NCBI GenBank assembly: GCA_947496185.1
Contig: CANMCD010000012.1
Span: 62,001 to 126,000 of the forward strand
Length of the DNA stretch: 64,000 nt
Reading direction: 5' to 3'
Source of the DNA: an uncultured Tenacibaculum sp.
GTDB taxonomy: Bacteria; Bacteroidota; Bacteroidia; Flavobacteriales; Flavobacteriaceae
The notes below the pieces were generated by a model. It was not told the DNA's origin. It searched no databases and saw nothing but the letters and a program-made list of their open reading frames with translations. Shown one piece after another: positions 25,071 through 34,865 of the stretch. The first letter of the stretch is position 1, and the number at the start of each line of letters is the position of its first letter. The translations under genes and the position numbers were made by a program.

Positions 25071-27242
25071 ATGAAAAAAATGAATGAAATAATGCCCAAA
25101 GCTATAGGTTTTAGTATTATTTTTACGCTGGTAACATATCTAATAATGAAAAAAGACATTAAAGCACCAGAAGCCGCTAAAGAGTTGACGAAATTAGAAA
25201 AGCATGGAGATGTACGAGAGGATAATTATTTTTGGATGCGTTTAAGCGATGCACAAAAAAATGCAGAAACAAAAGATGCTCAAACAAAAAAAGTATATGA
25301 GTATTTAGAAGAGGAAAATGCATATTACCATCAAATGACGGCAGAAACTAAAGCGTTTCAAGAAAAGTTGTTTGAGGAAATGAAAGGAAGAATCAAAGAA
25401 GATGACGAGTCGGTGCCTTATAAAAAAAACGGTTACTTTTATCTTACTAGATTTGAAAAAGGACAGCAGTATCCGATCTATAGTCGTAAGAAACGTAGCT
25501 TGGAAGCTAAAGAAGAAATCATGTTTGATTTAAATGATGAAGCAGAGGGACATGAGTATTTTCAATTAGGTGGAATAAGTGTTTCACCAGATAATACATT
25601 AGCTACTTTCGGAGTTGATACTATTAGTAGACGTCAATACCATTTGCAAGTTAAAAATCTTGTAACAGGAAAAATATATAGTGACAAAATAGACAATACA
25701 ACGGGAGGATCAGTATGGGCAAATGATAATAAAACCTTTTTTTACACGAAAAAAGATCCTGTTACATTGCGAAGCTCAAAAATATACAGGCATGTTTTAG
25801 GAACGGAAGCTTCTGAAGATGTATTAGTATATGAGGAAAAAGATGAAACGTTTGGTGTTTTTGTAACCAAGTCAAAATCAAAAAAATACCTTATTATAGG
25901 GTCGTTTAGTACCGTTTCAAATGAGTATCAGGTTCTAGAGGCAGATAATCCTGAAGGAACCTTTCGAATTATTCAACCTAGAGAACGTGATTTGGAATAT
26001 GACATTGCTCATTATGAAGAAGCTTTTTATATAAGGACGAACAAAGACGATGCAATTAACTTTAAGTTAATGAAAACCCCAGAAGATAAGACAACGAAAG
26101 AGCACTGGGTTGATGTAATTCCACATAGGGAAGATACTTTTTTCGAAGATTTTTCAATCTTTAAAGAGTATTTAGTGTTAGAAGAGAGAAGTAATGGACT
26201 AAATAAAATCAGAATTAAACGATGGGATGGTAAGGAAGATTATTATTTACCTTTTGATGAAGAGACGTATTCTGTAGGAGTCTATTCTAATCCTGAGTTT
26301 GATACTGATGTGATCCGTTATTCTTATAATTCAATGACCACGCCAAATTCTGTGATTGACTTTAATATGAGAGACAAGTCAAAGGATGTTAAAAAAGAAC
26401 AGGAAGTACTTGGCGGGAAGTTTGATAAGAAAAACTACCTTAGTAAGCGTTTGTGGGTTACAGCTAGGGATGGAAAAAAAATAGCACTTTCTATAGTATA
26501 TCATAAAGACACCAAGATAAGTAAGGATACACCAGTTTTACAGTACGCTTATGGTTCTTATGGGTATACCATATCTGATGGTTTTTCTACGACAAGATTA
26601 AGCTTGTTGGATAGAGGTTTTGTTTATGCATTAGCACATATTAGAGGAAGTCAATATTTAGGTAGAGAATGGTATGAGGATGGAAAAATGCTCAACAAAA
26701 AGAATACATTCAATGATTTTGTAGATTGCTCTAAATATTTAATTGAAAACAACTATACTTCTCCAGCACATTTGTATGCGATGGGAGGGTCAGCAGGTGG
26801 ATTGTTGATGGGAGCAGTAATTAATATGAACCCTGAGTTGTATAACGGTGTTATTGCTGCAGTTCCTTTTGTAGATGTCATTTCTACCATGTTAGACGAT
26901 AGTATTCCTCTGACTACAGGAGAATATGACGAATGGGGGAATCCGAATGATAAAGAGTATTATGAGTATATTAAGTCATACTCGCCATATGATCAAGTAA
27001 CAGCAAAAGATTATCCTAATATGTTGGTAACAACAGGTCTTCATGATAGTCAAGTTCAATATTGGGAACCTGCTAAGTGGGTTGCTAAGCTTAGAGAACT
27101 AAAAACAGACAATAATTTATTATTTTTACATACTAATATGGATGCTGGGCACGGAGGAGCATCTGGAAGATTTGACGCATTAAAAGAAACAGCAGAAGAA
27201 TATGCCTTCTTTTTAATGTTGGAAGATAAGTTAGAAAAATAA
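25071..27242 (+). CDS. S9 family oligopeptidase (oligopeptidase B-like)
   Basis: A 723-residue serine peptidase cutting short peptides, probably after basic residues if it is of the oligopeptidase B type. Residues 1-28 include a hydrophobic stretch (AIGFSIIFTLVTYLIM), so the enzyme may be exported or anchored; the conserved part begins LEKHGDVREDNYFWMRL. A seven-bladed propeller is followed by an alpha/beta-hydrolase domain with Ser574 in MGGSAGGL, Asp659 in TGLHDSQV and His694 in DAGHGGASGRF, a complete triad. Single-gene unit; the next gene follows after 109 bp with its own -7 element and structured leader. Confidence 0.92.
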   Translation: MKKMNEIMPKAIGFSIIFTLVTYLIMKKDIKAPEAAKELTKLEKHGDVREDNYFWMRLSDAQKNAETKDAQTKKVYEYLEEENAYYHQMTAETKAFQEKLFEEMKGRIKEDDESVPYKKNGYFYLTRFEKGQQYPIYSRKKRSLEAKEEIMFDLNDEAEGHEYFQLGGISVSPDNTLATFGVDTISRRQYHLQVKNLVTGKIYSDKIDNTTGGSVWANDNKTFFYTKKDPVTLRSSKIYRHVLGTEASEDVLVYEEKDETFGVFVTKSKSKKYLIIGSFSTVSNEYQVLEADNPEGTFRIIQPRERDLEYDIAHYEEAFYIRTNKDDAINFKLMKTPEDKTTKEHWVDVIPHREDTFFEDFSIFKEYLVLEERSNGLNKIRIKRWDGKEDYYLPFDEETYSVGVYSNPEFDTDVIRYSYNSMTTPNSVIDFNMRDKSKDVKKEQEVLGGKFDKKNYLSKRLWVTARDGKKIALSIVYHKDTKISKDTPVLQYAYGSYGYTISDGFSTTRLSLLDRGFVYALAHIRGSQYLGREWYEDGKMLNKKNTFNDFVDCSKYLIENNYTSPAHLYAMGGSAGGLLMGAVINMNPELYNGVIAAVPFVDVISTMLDDSIPLTTGEYDEWGNPNDKEYYEYIKSYSPYDQVTAKDYPNMLVTTGLHDSQVQYWEPAKWVAKLRELKTDNNLLFLHTNMDAGHGGASGRFDALKETAEEYAFFLMLEDKLEK

Positions 27243-27245
27243 TTA

Positions 27246-27253
27246 TATTTTTG
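27246..27253 (+). promoter_or_regulatory. -7 promoter element before the cysteine synthase-like gene
   Basis: TATTTTTG matches TAnnTTTG right after the oligopeptidase stop codon. Transcription would start near 27260, immediately before the structured leader at 27266. Confidence 0.5.
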
Positions 27254-27265
27254 CCCACGGAAAGA

Positions 27266-27337
27266 GTAAGGTGTTATTCTCGATAAGAAAATTTATCGTG
27301 TTCGATATCATGATATAGCTACTTTATAGCACCTTAC
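27266..27337 (+). ncRNA. Structured 5' leader, candidate riboswitch or small RNA
   Basis: Arms GTAAGGTGTTAT (27266-27277) and ATAGCACCTTAC (27326-27337) pair over 12 positions with one G-U. Enclosed are a hairpin CGATAA/TTATCG (27281-27298, 6-nt loop) and a palindrome ATATCATGATAT (27305-27316), together a three-way junction of about 72 nt. It starts just after a predicted transcription start and ends 14 bp before the coding region, so it is placed like a cis-regulatory leader. I cannot assign it to a known family. Confidence 0.5.
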
Positions 27338-27351
27338 ATTATTACACAAGA

Positions 27352-28344
27352 ATGAGACACGCTGGTATTACCAATACAATTTTAGATTTAGTAGGACAAA
27401 CCCCGTTGGTAAAGTTACATAGAATTACAGAAGGATTACCCGGTAGATACTACGCAAAGATAGAAGCATTTAACCCAGGTCATTCAGCCAAAGATAGGAT
27501 AGCACTTCATATAATTGAATCAGCAGAGAAGAAAGGTATCGTAAAAAGAGGTGATATTATTGTAGAAACAACCTCTGGAAATACTGGATTCTCTCTGGCA
27601 ATGATAAGTATTGTTAAGGGGTACAGATGTATTTTGGCGGTAAGTGACAAATCATCTCAAGATAAAATTGATATGTTAAAGGCTATGGGAGCTGAAGTAC
27701 ATTTATGTCCTGCAAATGTTCCTGCTGATGATCCTAGATCCTATTATGAAGTAGCTAAAAGACTTCATAAAGAAACCCCAGGTTCTATTTATATTAATCA
27801 ATATTTTAATGAATTAAATATAGAGGCTCACTATGTAAGTACGGGACCAGAAATTTGGGAACAAACGCAAGGAAAAGTTACACACATCGTTGTGGCTAGT
27901 GGTACAGGAGGTACAATTTCTGGAACAGCAAAGTTTTTAAAGGAACAAAATCCAAATATTCAGGTTTTAGGAGTTGATGCTATTGGTTCGGTAATTAAAA
28001 AGTATCACGAGACTGGAGAGTTTGATTCCAATGAAATTAGTCCTTATAAAATTGAAGGGTTGGGTAAAAATCTAATCCCAACGTCTACCGATTTTGATGT
28101 AGTGGATATTTACGAGAAAGTTTCTGATAAAGCTTCGGCTTTAAAAGCAAGAGAGCTTGTGAAAACTGAAGGTATTTTTGCTGGATATACCTCGGGGGCT
28201 GTTTTACAGGGAGTTCAACAGTATGCTGATAAAGGTTTTTTTGATAATGATAGCGTAGTGGTGGTTATTTTACCCGATCATGGATCAAGATATATGAATA
28301 AGATTTATTCTGATGTTTGGATGAAGCAACAAAACTTTATGTAA
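27352..28344 (+). CDS. PLP-dependent cysteine synthase family protein
   Basis: A 330-residue fold-type II PLP enzyme of the CysK/CysM family that makes cysteine (or a related amino acid) from O-acetylserine and a sulfur donor. The PLP lysine is Lys47 in PGHSAKDRI; the substrate loop is [13 protein letters not shown] and the phosphate-binding loop is GTGGTISG. The last quarter is ordinary (no CBS domains). Exact substrate cannot be told from the sequence. It is preceded by a structured leader, suggesting control at the RNA level. Confidence 0.9.
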   Translation: MRHAGITNTILDLVGQTPLVKLHRITEGLPGRYYAKIEAFNPGHSAKDRIALHIIESAEKKGIVKRGDIIVETTSGNTGFSLAMISIVKGYRCILAVSDKSSQDKIDMLKAMGAEVHLCPANVPADDPRSYYEVAKRLHKETPGSIYINQYFNELNIEAHYVSTGPEIWEQTQGKVTHIVVASGTGGTISGTAKFLKEQNPNIQVLGVDAIGSVIKKYHETGEFDSNEISPYKIEGLGKNLIPTSTDFDVVDIYEKVSDKASALKARELVKTEGIFAGYTSGAVLQGVQQYADKGFFDNDSVVVVILPDHGSRYMNKIYSDVWMKQQNFM

Positions 28345-28401
28345 AAGAGTAGTATTTATTGTTTTAAATACCACCCTTTATACTATATCAAAAAATGATG
28401 C

Positions 28402-31014
28402 TTATTGATTACTGCTATTGACCAATTCAGATTGGTTTCTGAATACTAAGGTGTCATCAAAAGCATCTAATAATATAATGCTATCAGCCGTTATTTTTCC
28501 TGCAAGTATTTCTTTAGATAACCCGTTTAATACCTCTTTTTGAATAACTCGTTTTACTGGTCTCGCTCCAAATTCAGGTTGATATCCTTTTTTTGCTAAG
28601 TAATTAACAGCTTCGTCTGTGGCATCTAAGGTAATTTGTTGCTGTTGTACGATTTTTTTAACCTGTTGTAATTGTAGTTTCACAATACTTTTGATGTTTT
28701 TTTCAGATAAGGGTGTAAACATTATAATATCATCAATTCGATTGAGAAATTCGGGGCGTACACTTTGTTTAAGTAAGCCTAATACCTCAGATTTGGCTAA
28801 TGCCATTGTCGTATCAATGTCATTCTTTAGGTTCTCAAATTTTTCTTGAATAATATGGCTTCCCATATTAGAAGTCATGATGATAATCGTATTTTTAAAA
28901 TCAGCAATTCTTCCTTTGTTATCGGTAAGCCTTCCTTCATCAAGTACTTGTAATAGTATGTTAAAAGTATCAGGATGTGCTTTTTCAATTTCATCTAGAA
29001 GTACTACAGAATACGGCTTCCTTCTTACAGCTTCAGTTAACTGCCCTCCTTCATCATAACCAACATACCCAGGAGGAGCACCAACCAGCCTGCTCACGGC
29101 ATGTTTTTCTTGGTATTCACTCATGTCAATACGTGTTATAGCAGTTTCATCATCAAAAAGGTATGCTGCTAAAGCCTTAGCAAGTTCTGTTTTACCAACG
29201 CCTGTTGTTCCTAAAAACAAAAACGATCCAATAGGTTTGTTAGGATTTTGTAGTCCAGCTCTAGAACGACGAACCGCATCGGATACTGCTTCAATAGCTT
29301 CTTCTTGTCCAACGACTCTTTTATGCAATTCCGTTTCTAATCGAAGTAGTTTTTCACGCTCTGACTGTATCATTTTTGTTACAGGAATTCCCGTCCATTT
29401 TGCAACAACTTCAGCAATATCATCATAGGTAACCTCTTCTTTTATCAATGAATTTTCGTTTTGACTGGAAAGTGTTTCTTGTTGTTTTGAAAGGGCTTCT
29501 TGGGCTTCTTTAATTTTACCATATCGAAGTTCAGCTACTTTACCATAATCGCCATTTCGTTCTGCTTTATCTGCTTCAATTTTAAATTGCTCGATTGAAG
29601 ATTTTAATTGTTGGATACTGTCAACGATACTTTTCTCTGATTGCCATTTGGCATTGATATTGTTTCTTTCCTCTTTAAAATTAGCCAAATCTGAATATAA
29701 ACTCTTTAGTTTGACGTTATCCTTTTCACGTTTGATGGCTTCAATTTCGATTTCCAGTTGCATGATTTTACGATCAAGTACATCTAGTTCTTCAGGTTTT
29801 GAATTAATTTCCATGCGTAATTTGGCAGCAGCCTCATCCATAAGGTCGATAGCTTTATCAGGTAAAAAACGATTTGTTATATAACGTTGCGATAAGGCTA
29901 CAGCTCCGATAATAGCTTCGTCTTTGATTTGTACTTTGTGATGTGTTTCGTATTTTTCTTTAATTCCCCTTAAGATAGAAATGGCACTTTCGGTATCAGG
30001 TTCATCAACAGTAACTTTTTGGAAACGACGTTCGAGTGCTTTGTCTTTTTCGAAGTATTTTTGGTATTCATCAAGGGTCGTTGCTCCGATAGCTCTTAAT
30101 TCACCTCTGGCCAAGGCAGGTTTTAAAATATTGGCTGCATCCATTGCTCCTTGTCCTCCACCAGCACCTACCAATGTGTGGATTTCGTCTATGAATAAAA
30201 CAATATCTCCATTTGAAGTAGTTACTTCTTTTACGACAGATTTGAGGCGTTCTTCAAATTCTCCTTTGTATTTAGCTCCTGCAATTAAAGCTCCCATATC
30301 TAGGGAAAATATTTGCTTGTCTTTAAGGTTTTCTGGCACATCTCCACGAATAATTCTATGTGCAAGCCCTTCAGCAATGGCTGTTTTACCCGTTCCTGGT
30401 TCTCCTATCAAAATAGGGTTGTTTTTAGTTCTACGTGAGAGGATTTGTAACAAACGTCTGATTTCTTCATCTCTACCAATAACAGGATCTAGTTTTCCGT
30501 CGGTAGCTAACTGATTTAAATTGTTTGCGTATTTGTTTAGAGAATTGTATGTGTCTTCTGCACTTTGAGAGGTTACGCGATCTCCTTTGCGAAGCTCTTG
30601 AATGGCTGAGTTTAGGTTCTTTTCGGTAACTCCCTGGTCTTTTAAAACCTGAGCTATTTGACTTTTAGATTTAAAAATAGCTAAAATTAAATGTTCAATA
30701 GATACATATTCATCTTTCATTTTTTTAGCTAAAACAGATGCTTCCGTCATACTTTTTCCCGCTTCTCTAGATAGTGTTATTTCAACTCCAGTAACTTTTG
30801 GGAAGCTTTCTAATTGTTTGTCTACTATTTGTTGTACAACGTTATTGTTAACTTGTAATTTTTTAAAAACAAAAGGCAATACATTTTCGTCTACCATGCT
30901 TAGCCCTTTAAACAAATGTTCGTTTTCAATTTGATTATGTTCTAGGCTTTGAGCAAGCTGTTGGGCTTGCTGTATCGTTTCTTGGGATTTTATAGTAAAA
31001 TGGTTAAAATTCAT
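28402..31014 (-). CDS. clpB: ATP-dependent disaggregase ClpB
   Basis: An 870-residue Hsp100 chaperone that threads aggregated proteins together with DnaK. The N-terminal Clp domain (1-150), first AAA domain with GEPGTGKTAIAEGLA, the long coiled-coil middle domain (about 405-525) and second AAA domain with LGTTGVGKTELAKALA are all present, as is the C-terminal small domain (GYQPEFGARPVKRVIQ). No ClpP-binding loop is expected. Upstream lie two identical palindromic 17-bp sites (31076-31092, 31108-31124), probable operators for stress control. Confidence 0.97.
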   Translation of the reverse strand: MNFNHFTIKSQETIQQAQQLAQSLEHNQIENEHLFKGLSMVDENVLPFVFKKLQVNNNVVQQIVDKQLESFPKVTGVEITLSREAGKSMTEASVLAKKMKDEYVSIEHLILAIFKSKSQIAQVLKDQGVTEKNLNSAIQELRKGDRVTSQSAEDTYNSLNKYANNLNQLATDGKLDPVIGRDEEIRRLLQILSRRTKNNPILIGEPGTGKTAIAEGLAHRIIRGDVPENLKDKQIFSLDMGALIAGAKYKGEFEERLKSVVKEVTTSNGDIVLFIDEIHTLVGAGGGQGAMDAANILKPALARGELRAIGATTLDEYQKYFEKDKALERRFQKVTVDEPDTESAISILRGIKEKYETHHKVQIKDEAIIGAVALSQRYITNRFLPDKAIDLMDEAAAKLRMEINSKPEELDVLDRKIMQLEIEIEAIKREKDNVKLKSLYSDLANFKEERNNINAKWQSEKSIVDSIQQLKSSIEQFKIEADKAERNGDYGKVAELRYGKIKEAQEALSKQQETLSSQNENSLIKEEVTYDDIAEVVAKWTGIPVTKMIQSEREKLLRLETELHKRVVGQEEAIEAVSDAVRRSRAGLQNPNKPIGSFLFLGTTGVGKTELAKALAAYLFDDETAITRIDMSEYQEKHAVSRLVGAPPGYVGYDEGGQLTEAVRRKPYSVVLLDEIEKAHPDTFNILLQVLDEGRLTDNKGRIADFKNTIIIMTSNMGSHIIQEKFENLKNDIDTTMALAKSEVLGLLKQSVRPEFLNRIDDIIMFTPLSEKNIKSIVKLQLQQVKKIVQQQQITLDATDEAVNYLAKKGYQPEFGARPVKRVIQKEVLNGLSKEILAGKITADSIILLDAFDDTLVFRNQSELVNSSNQ

Positions 31015-31075
31015 CTTTTGTTATTTTTTAGTAGGTACTTCTCAAAATCGATACCAATGCTTTTTTTTATTTTTT

Positions 31076-31124
31076 AAGAGACAAAATGTCTTGTTTCTTG
31101 GTGTTTTAAGAGACAAAATGTCTT
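31076..31124. promoter_or_regulatory. Tandem palindromic operator upstream of clpB
   Basis: AAGAGACAAAATGTCTT occurs at 31076-31092 and again at 31108-31124, 32 bp apart (about three helical turns). Each has an inverted core AGACA-AAA-TGTCT. They lie 62 to 110 bp before clpB and about 120 bp before the divergent ytxJ gene, so either could be controlled. The motif differs from CIRCE and I do not know its regulator. Confidence 0.7.
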
Positions 31125-31246
31125 CTTTTTGGCTAAAAAACTAAAAGCAGCGTTAAATGATCTCCTTTCATGAAAACTTATGTTATTTTTAGGATAAGAC
31201 TTGAAAGGATTCCTTAGTTTAGGCGACTTTTAATAAAAAGTAAATC

Positions 31247-31636
31247 ATGAGTGTATTGAAATCATTGTTTGGGAAAAATAATAATGCTTCAGAAAAGGCA
31301 TCACACATAAACTGGGTACCCTTAACGGATATTGCTCAGTTGAAAGAAATCGAGTTACAGTCAAATGACGAACCTGTAGCCATTTTTAAACATTCAACAC
31401 GTTGTGGGATTAGTACAACAGTTATAAGAAAATTTGAAAAGAAATTTGATAAAGAGTTAGAAAATTTCAAGGTGTATTATCTTGATTTATTGAATTATCG
31501 TGATATTTCAAATGAAATAAGTAGTGTCTATCAGATTAGACATGAATCACCACAATTGATTGTGTTGAAAGGAGGAAAGCCTGTGGCTAATGCTTCCCAT
31601 GGAGACATTATCGGGGTAGATTTGAAAACTTTTTAA
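31247..31636 (+). CDS. ytxJ: Bacillithiol-system redox protein YtxJ/BrxC-like
   Basis: A 129-residue thioredoxin-fold protein with the single active-site Cys in HSTRCGIST, the position of the CPIS-type motif of YtxJ/BrxC, which removes bacillithiol from oxidised proteins. The rest of the fold is recognisable (FKVYYLDLLNYRDIS, then ESPQLIVLKGGKPV with the cis-Pro loop). Its presence implies that this organism makes or uses bacillithiol, as many Flavobacteriia do. It is divergent from clpB across a region with tandem operators. Confidence 0.88.
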   Translation: MSVLKSLFGKNNNASEKASHINWVPLTDIAQLKEIELQSNDEPVAIFKHSTRCGISTTVIRKFEKKFDKELENFKVYYLDLLNYRDISNEISSVYQIRHESPQLIVLKGGKPVANASHGDIIGVDLKTF

Positions 31637-31677
31637 ATTAAAATTCTTTTTTTAATAAGATTTACTCAAATAGATCG

Positions 31678-31685
31678 TATTTTTG
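31678..31685 (+). promoter_or_regulatory. -7 promoter element of the helicase gene
   Basis: TATTTTTG matches TAnnTTTG, 22 bp before the TTG start at 31708. No TTTG at the ideal upstream distance. Confidence 0.45.
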
Positions 31686-31707
31686 CTCACTTCAAAATAG
31701 TACAAAA

Positions 31708-33261
31708 TTGAGTAAAGAAACGACGAACCTTCAAAGTGTTGGTAAAAATTTATACGATTATCAAAAGGAAGCGTTGCACAAAATTTTTAAAAGTTTTGAA
31801 AATGCCCCTGAAAACTACCACCTTCTTTATCAGTTACCTACGGGTGGAGGGAAGACTGTTATATTTTCGGAAATTACAAGACAGTATTTAAAGCATTATC
31901 AGAAAAAGGTGCTTATAATGACGCATCGAATAGAACTTTGTAAGCAAACGGCGAGGATGTTAAGTGAATTTCGCGTTGATAATAAAATTATAGATAGCAA
32001 AGCTAGTTTAGACGATCAAGCTGAATACGATTGCTTTGTTGCTATGGTAGAGACGTTGAATAATCGATTAAATGATGATATGCTAGACATCTCTGATGTT
32101 GGGCTAGTGATTATTGATGAAGCACATTACAACTCCTTTACAAAGCTATTTAAGTTTTTTGATAAGTCATTTATTTTGGGAGTTACGGCAACACCGCTAA
32201 GTTCCAATATTAAACTACCTATGAAAAATAATTATGATGAACTAATTGCTGGTGAAAGTATCGCCGCATTGATTCATAATAATTATTTGGCAAAGGCAAA
32301 TATTTATTCCTATAATGTTGGATTGACTTCCTTAGAGGTAGGTGCGAATGGAGATTATACGGTGAAATCATCAGAAGATCTGTATACAAATTCTGACATG
32401 CTTTCTAAATTATTGCAAGCATACGAAGAGCGTGCAAAGGGAACAAAAACATTAATTTTTAATAATGGTATTAATACATCATTACATGTGTATGATACCT
32501 TTAAAAGAGCGGGGTACCCTATTGCACATTTAGACAATACCAATACGAAAAAGGAACGTGATCTTATCTTAACATGGTTTAATAAGACTCCGAATGCGAT
32601 CATAACTTCTGTTAGTATTTTAACAACTGGATTTGATGAGCCTTCGGTTCGATCAATCATTTTAAATAGAGCAACCAAATCACTTACCTTGTACTATCAG
32701 ATGATTGGTAGAGGGTCAAGGGTTTTACCTGGTAAATCAGAATTTAACGTAATAGATTTAGGTAACAACTTCCATCGTTTTGGTTCATGGGGTGCAGATT
32801 TAGACTGGCAGAAAATGTTTAGAGCGCCTAATTTTTATCTTGATAATTTGTTATCTGATGAAGAGATAGAGAGTGAATTTAGGTACGAATTACCGCCAGA
32901 AATACTAGAAGAGTTTTCAAATTCGAAAGACTTGTACTTTGATGTGAAAAAAGTATATATTCAAACGATACAATCGGGGCAATCTTCAAAAAAGGTACTT
33001 GAAAAATCAATTGAACACCATGCAAAACTATGTATTGAAAACAGTGAAGATGTTTTTGATGCTTTAATCTTAGCAAAGAAACTACGTGGGGATATTGACG
33101 ATCGAATCTACAGATATTCAAAATGTATTTGTAAAAGTACACATAACTTCATCGATTGGCTTCAGGATGATTATAGAAAAAAACTAAACGCTTACTTAAG
33201 AAATAATTTTGATGAGGTGTATGAACAAATTCATGGGCATCCGCCACCAGAAGAAGAATAA
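31708..33261 (+). CDS. DEAD/DEAH-box superfamily 2 helicase
   Basis: A 517-residue SF2 helicase starting at a TTG codon (MSKETTNLQSVGKNLYDYQ). Q-like region LYDYQKEAL, Walker A LPTGGGKT (43-50), DEAH box in IIDEAHYNSFTKLF, SAT-like TATPLSS, motif V-like SILTTGFDEP and motif VI YQMIGRGSRVLPGK are all in order. It resembles the helicase part of type III restriction-like or RAD25-type enzymes that stand alone in Bacteroidota genomes. No nuclease or methylase neighbour is present. Role in DNA or RNA repair unclear. Confidence 0.88.
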   Translation: MSKETTNLQSVGKNLYDYQKEALHKIFKSFENAPENYHLLYQLPTGGGKTVIFSEITRQYLKHYQKKVLIMTHRIELCKQTARMLSEFRVDNKIIDSKASLDDQAEYDCFVAMVETLNNRLNDDMLDISDVGLVIIDEAHYNSFTKLFKFFDKSFILGVTATPLSSNIKLPMKNNYDELIAGESIAALIHNNYLAKANIYSYNVGLTSLEVGANGDYTVKSSEDLYTNSDMLSKLLQAYEERAKGTKTLIFNNGINTSLHVYDTFKRAGYPIAHLDNTNTKKERDLILTWFNKTPNAIITSVSILTTGFDEPSVRSIILNRATKSLTLYYQMIGRGSRVLPGKSEFNVIDLGNNFHRFGSWGADLDWQKMFRAPNFYLDNLLSDEEIESEFRYELPPEILEEFSNSKDLYFDVKKVYIQTIQSGQSSKKVLEKSIEHHAKLCIENSEDVFDALILAKKLRGDIDDRIYRYSKCICKSTHNFIDWLQDDYRKKLNAYLRNNFDEVYEQIHGHPPPEEE

Positions 33262-33270
33262 TATTTTAAT

Positions 33271-33310
33271 AAAAAAGGCTGTCATAAAATGTAAATGACA
33301 GCCTTTTTTT
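33271..33310. terminator. Bidirectional terminator, helicase / serine dehydratase
   Basis: Stem AAAAAAGGCTGTCAT / ATGACAGCCTTTTTTT with a 9-nt loop in the convergent gap; T-runs on both strands. Confidence 0.85.
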
Positions 33311-33334
33311 ATAGGGTTATTATTGATTAACTGT

Positions 33335-34762
33335 TTAGCAGTCGGCTAATCCAACAGTTACAGCCAATCCACCTTCAGATGTTTCTTTATAATTTCTATG
33401 CATGTCTTTTGCTGTTTCCCACATGGTGTCGATTACCTTATCTAAAGGTACCAATGATTCGCTAGGATTTGTTTCTAATGCAAGTTCAGCTGCATTGATA
33501 GCTTTAATCGCTCCCATTGCATTTCGTTCGATACAAGGTACTTGCACCAATCCTCCAATAGGGTCGCAAGTCAATCCTAAATGGTGCTCCATGGCAATTT
33601 CGGCAGCCACTAAACATTGAGCAGGTGTACCGCCTAAAAGCTCTGTTAAGGCTCCTGCTGCCATGGCTGAAGAAACACCAATTTCAGCTTGACAACCTCC
33701 CATAGCAGCAGATATGGTCGCATTTTTCTTGAAGATACTTCCAATTTCACCAGCTACGAGTAAAAACTTTTTAATATGACTAAAGTCTGCTTTGTGATTT
33801 TCAATTACTAAATAGTACATCAAAACAGCAGGAATAACGCCTGCACTACCATTTGTAGGTGCTGTAACTACTCGGCCTAAAGAAGCATTCACTTCATTTA
33901 CAGCCAAAGCAAAGCAGCTCACCCATTTTAAAATTTCTCTAAATTTTACCTCCGTACTTCTGATGGCATCAACCCATTGTTCTTTGTCATTATACGAAGC
34001 GTTTTTGATAAGTTTTTTATGTGTCTCGAAAGCCCTTCTTTTTACGTTTAAACCACCTGGTAAGGTTCCTTCCGTATGACAACCAATATACATGCATTCA
34101 TACATGGTATTCCATACACGTCTAATTTCGTTGTCAATTTCTTCTTCAGTTTTAAGGACAAGTTCGTTTTCTAAAACGATTTCGGAAATTTTCTTTTGGC
34201 TTTTTTGACAATAGCTTTCGAGTTCTTTTGCTCTATTAATAGGAAAAGGAAAGTTTTGCTTATTAATTTCATTCGCATCAGAAGCTTTTGTTTCTTCTTG
34301 AATAACAAAACCTCCACCAATGGAATAGAAGGTTTCGGATGAAATTATATCTAGCTCTTTGTTATAGGCAATAAAAGTGAGTCCGTTCGAATGGAAAGGT
34401 AAAAAATCTTTATTGAAGACTACTTGCTCTAGTGAGAAGTTAATGGTTTTTTCATTATTGAAATTCAAGGTATTGGTTTCCTTTATACCGCCAATTATTT
34501 TTTTAATATCATCAACAGGTATGTATTCAGGATCTGTACCGCTTAAGCCTAGTAAAACAGCTAGATCGGTAGCATGTCCTTTACCAGTAAGCGATAATGA
34601 ACCGTACAAATCTACTTTAATAGAAGAAACGAGCTCAAGAACTTCCTTTTCTTTTAGCATCTCAATCCATTTTTGAGCGGCTCTCCATGGGCCTAATGTG
34701 TGGGAGCTTGAGGGACCAATGCCAATTTTTAGCATATCAAAAACACTAATAAATTGTGACAT
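33335..34762 (-). CDS. sdaA: L-serine ammonia-lyase (single-chain, iron-sulfur)
   Basis: A 475-residue Fe-S L-serine dehydratase converting serine to pyruvate and ammonia. The N-terminal beta domain contains GPSSSHTLGPWRAA, and the alpha domain has the cysteines expected to ligate the 4Fe-4S cluster (GGCQAEIG, then LTCDPIGGLVQVPCIERNAM). Both domains are fused in one chain as in E. coli SdaA. It starts at MSQFISVFDMLKIG. Single gene, with a bidirectional terminator shared with the helicase gene. Confidence 0.95.
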   Translation of the reverse strand: MSQFISVFDMLKIGIGPSSSHTLGPWRAAQKWIEMLKEKEVLELVSSIKVDLYGSLSLTGKGHATDLAVLLGLSGTDPEYIPVDDIKKIIGGIKETNTLNFNNEKTINFSLEQVVFNKDFLPFHSNGLTFIAYNKELDIISSETFYSIGGGFVIQEETKASDANEINKQNFPFPINRAKELESYCQKSQKKISEIVLENELVLKTEEEIDNEIRRVWNTMYECMYIGCHTEGTLPGGLNVKRRAFETHKKLIKNASYNDKEQWVDAIRSTEVKFREILKWVSCFALAVNEVNASLGRVVTAPTNGSAGVIPAVLMYYLVIENHKADFSHIKKFLLVAGEIGSIFKKNATISAAMGGCQAEIGVSSAMAAGALTELLGGTPAQCLVAAEIAMEHHLGLTCDPIGGLVQVPCIERNAMGAIKAINAAELALETNPSESLVPLDKVIDTMWETAKDMHRNYKETSEGGLAVTVGLADC

Positions 34763-34799
34763 AACTTTTAGTTTAGTTTTGTTTGTGGCGGGCTAAAAT

Positions 34800-34839
34800 A
34801 AAAAAATCCTGCATTAATTATAGTTAAACAATGCAGGAT
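34800..34839 (-). terminator. Terminator of the DUF2853 gene
   Basis: On the - strand the arms ATCCTGCATT and AATGCAGGAT (34806-34839) are followed by a run of T. It lies 26 bp after the DUF2853 stop codon. Confidence 0.85.
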
Positions 34840-34865
34840 ATAAATTATTTTGAAATAAAAAAAAA

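Noticed and set aside
28351-28371. 7-bp inverted repeat GTATTTA/TAAATAC between the cysteine synthase and clpB genes as terminator
   Set aside because: All but one pair is A-T and there is no T-run after it; too weak to call.
31708-33261. Helicase as part of a phage-defence or restriction system
   Set aside because: No nuclease, methylase or other defence gene next to it; neighbours are housekeeping genes.
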